The position numbers and the translations under genes were made by a program. From Notospermus geniculatus (Eukaryota > Nemertea > Pilidiophora > Heteronemertea > Lineidae): a stretch of DNA of 64,000 nt. The notes beneath the pieces were generated by a model, which saw nothing but the letters and a program-made list of their open reading frames with translations, was not told the DNA's origin and made no database searches. Positions 54,523 to 64,000 of this stretch are shown piece after piece; the first letter of the stretch is position 1; every line of letters begins with the position of its first letter. Where the stretch lies: contig NMRB01003007.1 in NCBI GenBank assembly GCA_002633025.1, positions 5,293-69,292 of the forward strand. Reading direction: 5' to 3'.

Positions 54523-55604
54523 ACGGCTATAACCCAACATGGAACACGCACACAGCTCTCTCAGCACTTGCATAATGAACTGAACCAGGGTCTGCCACAA
54601 TCGAAAGACAGCATTGGGCTGACACTCAGACAGTCCTTCCAGACAGTCATTCATGACAGTACAGGGTCTATACAATGGCCAGACTGTCACTCAGACTGTC
54701 GTGGGCCTATTGTTACTCTTCATTGTCCTGTTAGATCATCACAGCCACATCCCTCCTCGGTCACTTACCAAGTGATTGACTTATTGAAATCAGACACAAA
54801 ACATTGGGCGCTGTTTATACAATAGTGTTATGTCATATTTCTCTGGACAGTCTGATGACCAAGACAGTCCTGAATAGGTAACAACTCTAGTCTGGCTGAT
54901 TCCAGAAATAGTCGCCAGCGACAGTCGCCAGCGATGGTCTCCTGCGACGTCGCGCTCGCTAGTCGGGGTCGGCAGTCTCTTTGATTGTTTCGCCCGTGAT
55001 GTGCGGCACGCATTACCTGCGTGTTCGTGTCGCGTGTGCCTCGATGTGAACTCAGCCTTTGGCGATAGCTGCATGCGACGGCACCAAAGGAAACCAGGAT
55101 TGCTTTTTGGAGCATTCAGTTGGCCACTGAATTCACCAGTCCTGAAATGGCTGTAGCATGTGGCGGCCGATGGTATACCCAATACCGCTTGTAAGAAATC
55201 AGCGACGTCTCTTCAGTTGATATCATCGGGGAACGTTACAAGTACCTGGTACAGCAAGGGTTCATCATCAAAAAACTTTGAGATGAATTTCACTCGCGAA
55301 TGAGCTCTCAAAGCTGTTCGGTTATGAACCTTTTCATGCTAAACCCACGTAATGACAAAAAAATTACTGCCTGTCTACTGATAAACATTCACAAAATCCA
55401 GGTTGTAAAGTCACAGAGCTCTGGCACTGCCGGTGTCCAGCTTTCCTCTTGGTGATGGTCGGCATTGCCGACGACGCTTTTGATATGATAATGTTGGCCC
55501 CGAGGAGCTACATGTAGATTCCAGTTGCAAAGCGAGGACTCAGTGACCTTACAACTGTTATTTTGGGTGTTATCATAAAAGATTCCTTCATGGTGTTATA
55601 CAAA

Positions 55605-56515
55605 TGTACAGGCATTGACAGATGTTTATCTACACTTTGTATCTTGAATATTTCAAATACTGCCGAACCAATTTTGATGTGGTTTGTTGCATATGAAAGG
55701 AAAACCTGTTGGTCACATTTCTGCATCAAAATTTTGGAAATTTCGAAATATCAAAATTATGTAATTGCTTGTCAGAAAAAATCTCAAAAATCAACACCTT
55801 TTAAATTGTGATTTTATTTTCATTTATATAGTAGTTCTGACAGAATGGAAGTTTCTAAGGATTTTGGTGCTAGTTTCATCAAAATCTATCGAGTGGTTAC
55901 TGAGATATTTGAGATTATCAAAATTTTGAGATTTTGAGATTTTCGCGTTTTTCAAGAAATTTTCATACCATTGGATAAAGCTAACATCAGATAATAGGTT
56001 TACATTATTTCGAAACTTTTTGGGGTTAACTGTGCAGAAATATCGTAATATAAAAATGTTGATATTTTGAAAAATGTGCGTAAATTCCAATCATTTCATG
56101 CGAGTCATCCAAAATTTCATAATTTTATGATTTGAGGTCAGCTCTATCTACTGACACCAGAATTTTTTGGAAAATCGTGAAAATCTCAAAATATCAAAAT
56201 TTTGATAATCCCAAATATCTCAGCAACCACTCGACAGATTTTAATGAAACTAGCACCGAAATCCTTAGAAACTTCCAGTCTATCAGAACTACTATAAAAA
56301 TGAAAATAAAATCACAATTTAAAAGGTGTTGATTTTTGAGATTTTTTCTGACAAGCAATTACATAATTTTGATATTTCGAAATTTCCAAAATTGTGATGC
56401 AGAAATGTGACCAACAGGTTTTCCTTTCATATGCAACAAACCACATCAAAATTGGTTCAGTAGTATTTGAAATATTCAAGATACAAAGTGTAGATAAACA
56501 TCTGTCAATGCCTGT
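55605..56515. mobile_element. 911-bp palindrome, GTACAGGCATTGACAGATG family
   Basis: The left arm GTACAGGCATTGACAGATGT then TATCTACACTTTG mirrors the right arm almost base for base over about 450 bases (centre near 56060). It is AT-rich. Unit 2 (35245) continues across the site with no insert. A half-copy lies at 10680-11240. Mirrored open frames are by-products. Confidence 0.8.
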
Positions 56516-56679
56516 ACTGCCACACGCATTCCCTGGTACCATGATATTGAAAGTGGTCGGTCTAATGTTTCCTTTGTCTCATTACTTGAGTAATACCTCA
56601 GTCACATTTCCACCTCAGTCACATTTCCACCGATTCTGCGAAGGATGTGTTTCCGATGCCCGAACGGACTAAAAAAGGC

Positions 56680-57740
56680 GAAAATGACGGGTTGCCGGCC
56701 GGTGGCCCGAGGACATCTACGGCTGTCCTGAGCTCTAGCGAGCCACTTAGGTGATCGGAAGAAAATAACTCGGAGTTATTTTCTTGCGGCGAGTAGCGGC
56801 TGAAACCCAGCTCGCTAGGGGACTCCTTCATAATCCTTGACACGCCCGTCGGGCTCCCACCAGCCACCCGTCAGTCCCCCACCAGGCACCGAGTAGATCG
56901 CAGACGATTTTTGGCCGTCACCCAGAGCCCTGATATCCTCCGGACACTGGTCGAAGTCCAACAGGTATCCCGCCAGCCACCCACAGGTGCGCGACCGAGT
57001 CCCCTCGGATGTCCGGCCGATCTACAAAATCACCCGATTGCCGGACGGACACCGGGCCGATGCCCGCTGCAGGACATGTGGGGACTGGACCATGTCGGTT
57101 ATATCCGATCGAGTCACAAATGCAGCAGCCGCCGGAGGATATCTTGACATCGGTGGTTTTTTGCGACGTTGCGGCCTGGGACGGGTTTTCCCACATATCT
57201 TTCACATATCCTTGAATAGATGGTTTTCGACGGGCGCCCGCCGTGGGAAACAGGCCAGTAATCGGCCGATGTCTGTCGGATTTTGTTCCAACGACTTGAA
57301 AAATGGTTGGTCGATACCGTCCAGTCCCCACCTATGTCCCAGGGGGTATCGGCCCGCTGTCCGCCCGGCAATCGGATGATTTTGTAGATCGACCGGACAT
57401 CCGAGGGGACTCGGTCGCCCACCCGTGGGTGGCAGGCGGGATACCTGTTGGACTTCGACCAGTGTACGGAGGATATCAGGGCTCCGGGTGGCGGCCAAAA
57501 ATCGTCTCCGATCTACTCGGTGCCTGGTGGGGGGGGGCTGGTGGGAGCCTGACGGGCGTGTCAAGGATTATGAAGGATCGCCTAGCGAGCTGGGTTTCAG
57601 CCGCTACTCGCCGCAAGAAAATAACTCGAGTTACATGTATTTTCTTCCGATCACCTAAGCGGTGGCGGCGCGCTACCGAGCTCAGGACAGCCGTAGATGT
57701 CCTCGGGCCACCGGCCAGCAACCCGTCATTTTCGCCTTAC
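56680..57740. mobile_element. GC-rich 1.06-kb palindrome
   Basis: The left end, from CATTTTCGCC-type sequence through GACGGGTTGC, CGGTGGCCCGAGGACATCTA and CAGACGATTTTTGGCCG, is repeated inverted at 57480-57735. It has a much higher GC content than surrounding DNA. Each arm has a smaller palindrome, AAAATAACTCGGAGTTATTTTC (imperfect on the right). Many long overlapping open frames result from low stop frequency, not genes. Confidence 0.75.
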
Positions 57741-58390
57741 GAAGCGCAGGTGATGTACATTTTTTACCTGGTATAAAGGATGAACTTGGAAATTTCGGCA
57801 GTTGGAAAGGAAATAATATCCTTTCGTGCCTCCTGCGTCATCAACGGAATATTCTGTTTGAACTCCATGTCAGAGTACAAATGTATAAGGGGCCTAATAA
57901 TGGTAGTAAATCACTCCTCAAACCCGGAAAAGTGCCAATGTCGATTGACAGAAATTGATACGTGTAGCACGGAAGTTCCCGGCATAACGTCATTGCGAAC
58001 ACTTTGATTTTCAAGGAATAGAAGACTCTGATGAGTTGAACCTGGATGAAACGTGTTTTGGCCAAGCAATGTCAAGCGAGAATGCCTTATGATGCACAGT
58101 GATCGGCAACATTTATTGTTGTTTATTTTGTTGAGATGTATACTGTTCAAGTCAATCAATAATGACAAAAATAGAAAAGCTCGCCTATCTATTTTTGATA
58201 AAAATGAACATTTAGATATTGTTTTTATATTTATGGTAACTTCATGATTTTGGTAGACGGTTTTGTGTCATTTTCAATTGAAGAAGTATTGTTTACTATT
58301 TCATGTACATGTATAACCTGCAGTAATTCAAAATGAATACCAATGGTTATATTCCCGCGAGGTTAGGTCCCATCTATCAAATGTAGGCAT
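57740..58390. repeat. unit-3 flank block (partners 3540-4330 and 38401-39240)
   Basis: GAAGCGCAGGTGATGTACAT, GGATGAACTTGGAAATTTCG and GTGCCAATGTCGATTGACAG match unit 2 in order. No intact gene. Confidence 0.6.
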
Positions 58391-58399
58391 ATTATAAAA

Positions 58400-58720
58400 A
58401 GAATTCACACGGCATTTCTTTTAAAAACATTTCTAAAACATTTTCAAAACATGTTTTGAACTGTTGCAAGTTCTGTCCACACTGTGCAACAATCCCAAAA
58501 CAAGGGTGTTGCGGATTTGTTGCAAATGAATGTTTTTAGAATTTGAACATGTTGATGGTGTGGATAGGCCTGTAGTTCCAGAGTGTACACCAACCCCAAA
58601 ACAAGCCGCAACATTTCTAAAACAGTTTACAAAATGTTTTGTCGCAGAAATGTTTTGATAATGTTGATGGTGGTAGACAAGCAACGTAAAAGCTATACTA
58701 GACTCCATATTTATGCTCCC
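58400..58720. other. imperfect ACATTTCTAAAACATTTT repeats
   Basis: Repeated words AAAACATTTC and ACAATCCCAAAACAAGGGT / CAACCCCAAAACAAGCCGC suggest a duplicated short element. No gene. Confidence 0.45.
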
Positions 58721-58739
58721 CCCCCCCCCGAGCTCCGAA

Positions 58740-61083
58740 GATCGGGGGCATTATGTCGTGGCAGGTGCGTCGGTGTCGGTGTTGGTTTCCGTCAATTAAC
58801 TTGAGAACGCTTTGACCGATCAACCTGAAATTTTTTGTGAGGGTTGTCTCTATGAGGGGAAGATTCCTTTCGATGACCATGGCACCGCCGCCCATCCAAG
58901 GTGGCGGCTATGGTGCCATCTTGAAATCGGTTTCCGTCAATTAACTTAGACGCTTTGACCTATCAATGGCCGTGGTGGGAACTGTTAGACCGCCATCTTT
59001 GTTGAAAAAAATATTTTTAAGTGCATGTAGCTGTCGACAGATTAGTTCGTTTCGACCCTGCCTTTTTGACATAACGACATGACTAAGGATTTTCCTAAGC
59101 ACCTGGATTTGCTGCATTCGACTTCTGATAAAAGTCAATTTCAGTTGTATATACCCATGCGACTCGACCCTTCACCGACAACAGTACCCCATGGTGTCGC
59201 GGTCGTTTATAGCTTCGTTAGGATCGCCTAATGGCCGGTTAACCACCGTCGATGCATAGCATATGAATTAGTCCATCTCCTATTCAAGGCTAATCAGGGT
59301 GGCCTTCATCATGCATGCATCATGATGTCAAGAACCAGCAAAGTGCGATGTCACCAAATCTGACCATTTGAACTCTGTAAACAGCCAACCCTCTGAATCG
59401 AAAGTGGTCTATGAATGAAAGCGTGGGCTGCTCTTGTGCTAAAAAATCATCATCATTTACCACCTGGGACGTATTTGAAGTCATTAATCTACGGTGGCCC
59501 ATACATGTAGAGCTCATTGATAAAAAATATTTGCCTTTGCATTTTTTTCCGAGGTTTGAATTTTTCCTTGGGGGTTTGTAAAATTTTTAGCAGTTTCCAC
59601 CGCGGTAGAAACCTTTCAACCGCGGTGAAAACTTTTCCACCACGCTGAGAACGTTTCCACCGCGGTGGAAAAGTTCTCACCGCGGTGGAAACTTCTAAAA
59701 ATTTTACAACCCCCCCCCCCAAGAAAAATTCAAACCTTGGAAAAAATGCAAAGGCAAATATTTTTTATCAATGAGCTCTATGGGCCACCGTATTTAATCA
59801 GTTCGAGAACCAGGAAAGTGAATGTCACCAAATCTGACCATTTGAACCCAACATGCAGCCAACCTCTGCATACAAGCAGTCTGTGAATGAACGCATCGGT
59901 TATTGATAGGCAAAAATTCTCCTCTTTTACCGAATGGTACGTATTTTAGGTTATCAATCAGTTCGTATACTAGCAACGTGAGATGTCACCAAATGTGACC
60001 AAAAGAACCCTACAGGCAGCCAACCTCAGCATAGGGTCTATGAATGAATGCCTTGGTTGCTGACCTGCTGTAGTAAAAAAAAAACGTCATCCTTCACCGA
60101 ATAGTTAGTATCCCATCTACATACGTCGTTATTCAAATCCTGAACCAGCAAAGTGCGAAGTCACCAAATCTGACCATTTGAACCCTACAACCAGCCATGC
60201 GGAGAAGTAGGTCTGTGAATGAAAGCGTATGTTTGCGAATGCGTTAAATTACATGTATTTTCATCCTTTACCGAATGATACGTCTTTGAGGTCATTGGTC
60301 AATTCAAGTCCTGGACCAACAACGTGGGATCATGTCATCAAATCTGACCATTTGGACCCTACAGACATCCCATTCGGAACTTCCGAAGGCAACTGCTCGG
60401 CAATTTCCGTAGACACTAGCATTTCCCCTCGGACACAATTCCAAGGCAGCCATCTTGAACGCGCAAGGATTTCCATGCGTTTCTGGGGGTTTGGATGCGG
60501 TCGCCTCATCACACCTGCAGCACTGCGTTATTGCATCAATAATTGGCAGATTGGGTGAGATACCGGTACGTTTATATATAATATGCCTCCACTTATCCAG
60601 CAAATAAGGTTGAACATCTTAACAGGCCAAAATTCTGCCAAAATAGTCCCACGGTCGGTCACGTGGGTTTGTTGATAAACAATATCATGGCTGCCTTGGA
60701 CTTGTGTCCGAGGTGAAATGCGCCGTCCAGTGGACAGATAAGCAGCTCGCCTCAGGTCGTTCCGAATGCAAACATCCAACATCAGCAAGCGGGTCTGTGA
60801 ATGAAAGCGTATTTTGCTAAATGTGCTAAAAAATCTCATCCTTTACCAAATGTTACGTATCTGAGGTCATCAATCAGTTAGTCTTACATTCGAACTGAGT
60901 TTATTTCCTACCTTGTACTAGATACAATGTTCGTCATTGCAAGTCATGTCCCAAAGCAAGAGATCACGACGTCTACTGTTACTTATAAAGCGATCCCCAA
61001 CCGCGTTAACAATGCATTTCGATGTGCTATTAAGGCAAGACGAATCATCAATTATCAGTTACCTAGCAGGTGGAGTTCTTGGG
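58740..61083. repeat. upstream tandem-repeat region of unit 3 (partner 39690-42267)
   Basis: Same order as unit 2: GATCGGGGGCAT..., the AAGATGGCGGC-type repeat (one copy), the AAGGATTTTCCTA block, five ACCAAATCTGACCATTTG-type copies and the identical terminal 147 bases. It contains one extra foldback (59491-59791) and a unique insert near 60360-60780. Confidence 0.7.
59491..59791. mobile_element. foldback with ACGGTGGCCCATA ends and CCGCGGTGG core
   Basis: ACGGTGGCCCATACATGTAG at left is opposite CTATGGGCCACCGT at right. The arms are near-perfect and the centre has repeated TTTCCACCGCGGTGGAAA words. Unit 2 reads CATTAATCTGTTCGAG at the empty site near 41390; here TTAATC flanks both sides. 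Confidence 0.8.
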
Positions 61084-61279
61084 TGAACATAAACAGAGAT
61101 AAATCAAGGGATAGCGGGGTCAGATTCCATATTCACTTCGGTGGTATTTGTGGTGCATCAGGGCCTATTCCATAAAAGCATTCTAAGCCTAATCGTCGGT
61201 TGCTAAACTTCATAATTTCTATCTCTAATAGCTCGCTACCAAAAAGCATAAGCTTAATGAGGTTCGTATCTTAATAATA

Positions 61280-61525
61280 ATAATGGTGAGTTCTTATATA
61301 CATGTAGCGCTTCATAGCGTATTACGCTCTCTAAGCGCTTCACACACACCCCAGCCTATGATTCAGAAACCTTTCTGTAGAAACCAAAGGGCAGCCACAA
61401 TATAGCGCGCACGATGGACATTTCAGGCCAGTGGAGAGTTACAGAGTGGTACGGCCGGGGATCGAACCCGCGACCTTCCGATCACGAGTCCACAGCCGTA
61501 ACCATTATGCCACCGCGCTCCCTTT
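61280..61525 (-). repeat. SINE-like, tRNA-derived repeat
   Basis: On the minus strand: GGTGGCATAATGGTTACGGC (A-box with one mismatch), CGCGGGTTCGATCCCCGGCC (B-box with one mismatch), then a body with AAGCGCTTAGAGAGCGTAAT and GCGCTATAT near the far end. Such TATAGCGC tails are common in marine invertebrate SINEs. It is probably Pol III-derived and not a functional tRNA. Confidence 0.6.
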
Positions 61526-62328
61526 TCTGACGTACATGTACTGTAAATTAATGTGCATCCCTCAGCAAAATTTTATCTTCACCGAGTATTTTTTGGCATA
61601 TCTGGTAAACAAATTGATCAAATTCGATCCGGGTTTTTTTGATGAAATTTCCATGTTTGGGTCAAATAATCGCAGAGGTCTTGAGTAATTATTTTCATGA
61701 TATCATTAAGTAATCAGCTGTGCAAAAAGGCCACAAAAACAACTTTTTTCGTCCTCAGCTGAATTTTTTCAGAAGCATTGGAGAGGTAAAGATACCTATT
61801 TTTAAACACCGGTCTGAAAATTCCTGGAGTATTTATAAGTACATGTACTCTTGATGATATTGATGTAATACGAAAAGTTGTCTCCAAATTTCGCAAATTT
61901 TCGACCACAACCGGGGTCTTCCTCAGGGACTTTCTAGTTGAGTTTCCAGAAAAGACATGATATTGATGTTTTTCATTGGCTTCCTAAGGCCAAATTCATG
62001 AAACTGAGTCTGGCTTGTGCCAGAATCCCTAGTCATGCAGTGAGTGCCCAATCGTCCGGCTTGTTGCACAAAGCCGTCATTCAAAAAAGAGGTGTGGATA
62101 ATCTTTTGCTGAGGGGGATGTGCGTCGTGTATGTATCTAACGTCCTCAGCAGCATTCCAAGCGATCTGAACAGTTTTCTCCGAATGTAAGATTGGCATGG
62201 AGATCGTTGTGGTGACTGAACTGCATCGATGCGGAGGGAACGGCTTTTTTCACCGTCCGTGGGAATATTTTTTGATGACGCTGAACTGTTAGAGAGAGCG
62301 ATTCACCAGGGAAGGAATGTAACACTAG

Positions 62329-62455
62329 CGAGTTTTCGCAAAGCCCCCGAAACGCCAACGCGAACGTCTATCCTTTTGTTCGGTGCTCTCTTCATTGCAT
62401 CGAACAATGAGATAGGCGTTCGCGTTGGCGTTTCGGGGGCTTTGCGAAAACTCCC
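62329..62455. mobile_element. foldback with GAGTTTTCGCAAAGCCCCCG arms, second copy
   Basis: The same arms and the same AACAAAAGGATAGGCGTTCG words as 44338-44478, with the loop in the opposite orientation. The left end differs by a base (GCGAG). Confidence 0.75.
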
Positions 62456-62826
62456 TGTTGATAACAGATGGGTATTGTTGGCGGACAGTGGTGGACATTG
62501 GCTGGCAAATGCTTTTGCATCAGGTCTTATAGTTCATTTACATTGGACATTCCTTTACAAAACTGAAGTAAAAGCATTTACTACCTGTTATGAATACCAG
62601 GCAAACTTCGCCGTCTTTCCATGTCATCAAGGAGTAATCGCTTCACAATTATTACGCAACAAGAAACTTCACTAGTTTGCCGTCAAAAAATCTCGTTTGT
62701 TTCCAAAATATCACCAAATAGCTTGAGAAAATAGCCAATTTAAGACCCAATTTTGGCATTTAGAATAATGCTAAACTCGAGAAGCATTTGGCCGACAACA
62801 TCAGAATGCTTTTATGGAATAGGACG

Positions 62827-64000
62827 TCACGCTGAACAAATCAATTACGACCACGAGAAGGATTCTTGGGTTCTCTAAAATGAAAGAGTGTGTCGTCGTG
62901 GGGTCAGATCCGCTTACTAGGGCGACATTTGTGGCTTTTATTTTGTTCACATCTATGCTCTCCTCAAAACCTGTGTATTTGACAAAAGTACCAAACAATG
63001 CGTTGTTTTTCAACACTACAGAAAACAATCATTTTGCCAATGGAGAATTAATGACAATAGAGGATATGCACGTGATGTCACTTCCTGTTTACCCCTTAGT
63101 TTATGCCGTCATATTGGATTGAAGGTTTATTAGAAATTACTAAAGTTAATGAGACCAAAAGCAAAATATTTTGTTGAACTACATGTACTTCTAAAATCAT
63201 TCCAACTAATGTGAAGTTTCCATCCAGACCCATGGCTAATTACTAGTATGCATGAATGAGCTGATTATGCAAGGATTATGACGTCGGTGCATTAGCCTCT
63301 ATAGGTGTTACGCAACAAGAGAAATTGACGCCGACATGTCGACTGATTTAGTTGCAACGTGAATACATACATGTACACATAGCCAACGCGTGTACATAAA
63401 TGCACTGAGCCGAACTAACACCCGGTGAACATAGATCTTGCAGCGTGTCTGTCCCCATGCTGTATAGGATGTGTGAAAAATTACCAGATTGTGTGATATT
63501 GTTGATATAATGCATTTATTCATGCATTTCTTATGTTGTTAGGAGGTCTCGTGTCAAAGAAACTCCGCCGAACAAACGCCGGATTCATTCATACATACAT
63601 AATATTCTTGTTTTATTATTTCGATTACGACATCAACTTATGACATGTATGAGAGAATTTTATGAGCTGTGGTCGATTTATATAACGTTCCTATTATATT
63701 CAGATCGATCCTTTCATTAATATGGTGTCCGTGGAAAGCGGCCGAGCGGCAAATCGGTTCCGATGGAGCTGTTCCGTCGGCCTGACTTTCGGAACGGAAA
63801 CAGATATCGTGTAATTGCGAACAGCGTGTTGGATAAGGAAATCTGATCGGAATCAGTAAATCATGAAATAAGACTTGAGATGAGGTAGAACAATTGATAC
63901 ATACTTAATGATTTCTACAACTTCAACCTTCAGCAGGTGAATTACGTGTAGTTATTTGAATTTGAGTGAGCCTTTAAATGAAAGCTTCCTATGAAGACAC
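62827..64000. other. non-genic right edge
   Basis: An 80-codon frame (62880-63122, plus) has no family motif or conserved partner and I do not support it. Nothing else is recognisable; ACATGTA words are present. Confidence 0.45.

Larger units (their letters stand above)
52990..55065. mobile_element. 2.1-kb inverted-repeat element containing the assembly gap
   Basis: The left arm GCTGAGTTTACACCGAGGCA then CACGCGACACGAACACGCAGG is inverted at 55005-55060. Inner arms around 54007-54060 and 54830-54890 (GTTACCTATTCAGGACTGTC) also pair. Unit 2 (near 34730) lacks it. The gap and poly-C at 53279-53300 prevent reading the whole. No transposase is seen in the readable part. Confidence 0.6.
61161..62826. 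mobile_element. 1.67-kb element with 20-bp exact TIRs
   Basis: CCTATTCCATAAAAGCATTC at 61164-61183 is exactly inverted at 62804-62823. The interior contains a SINE-like tRNA-derived part (61270-61530), the GGGAGTTTTCGC-type foldback (62329-62455) and a 250-base stretch (61940-62200) that I do not recognise. It may be an element with later insertions, or two unrelated solo ends. Confidence 0.5.

Noticed and set aside
56911-57776. Several overlapping frames of 100-157 codons on both strands
   Set aside because: They lie in the GC-rich palindrome where stops are rare, mirror one another and lack motifs.
61432-61523. Functional tRNA gene
   Set aside because: Both Pol III boxes have a mismatch and the sequence continues into a SINE-type body; the acceptor stem does not close clearly.

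Overview
The window is metazoan nuclear DNA from a draft assembly: it has a 266-base N gap at 53301-53566 and a single N at 32336. Several things point to an intron-bearing, transposon-rich animal genome: eukaryotic splice signals, tRNA-derived SINE-like sequences, a mariner-type transposase relic, many foldback (MITE-like) elements and frequent ACATGT-rich simple sequence. The style resembles marine invertebrates such as lancelets, echinoderms or hemichordates. The species cannot be fixed from the sequence, and none of the host genes matches a family I can name with confidence.

The main content is an undescribed gene family present three times. Each copy has, in transcriptional order, a short exon-like segment (D, about 60 nt), an 86-codon exon (C, 259 nt), a large exon (A, about 1.0 kb) and a second large exon (B, about 1.0 kb). 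Copy 1 is on the + strand (D 7861, C 8031, A 9455, B 12291). Copy 2 is on the - strand (D 33587, C 33477, A 31823, B 25198). Copy 3 is on the - strand (D 52145, C 52034, A 50524, B 47346). Splice-like signals are conserved. The D-to-C junction keeps one phase in all copies, and C ends in phase 0. A and B both open in phase 0 directly after an in-frame TAG, and both end in a stop. The simplest reading is one gene whose 5' exons can be joined to either of two alternative terminal exons, A or B. Two independent intronless genes per unit is the rival reading. A and B proteins look distantly related to each other and have repeated beta-blade-like segments.

The gene copies sit in large segmental duplications. 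Copies 2 and 3 lie in direct tandem units on the + strand map (about 14.2-42.3 kb and 43.9-61.1 kb). Copy 1 (about 3.5-13.4 kb) lies in an inverted, shorter unit, so copies 1 and 2 converge. Comparing the units gives empty sites for many insertions. These include a 3.45 kb element (20872-24317) that splits exon B of copy 2, a 5.3 kb inverted-repeat element between B2 and A2 (25289-30622), and a 967 bp insertion flanked by a 10-bp direct repeat that carries a well-formed first-exon-like sequence (14663-15629).

Region by region: 1-3.5 kb holds repeats and a mariner relic; 3.5-7.8 kb is the upstream flank of copy 1, with a tRNA-like inverted pair and a palindromic AAACCATGGTTTA array; 7.86-13.3 kb is gene copy 1; 13.3-20.7 kb is the repeat-filled convergent interval; 20.7-33.6 kb is gene copy 2 with its insertions; 33.6-44 kb is upstream flank and tandem repeats; 46.3-52.15 kb is gene copy 3; 52.2-61.1 kb is its upstream flank with three large foldbacks; 61.1-64 kb is a further element and unannotated sequence.
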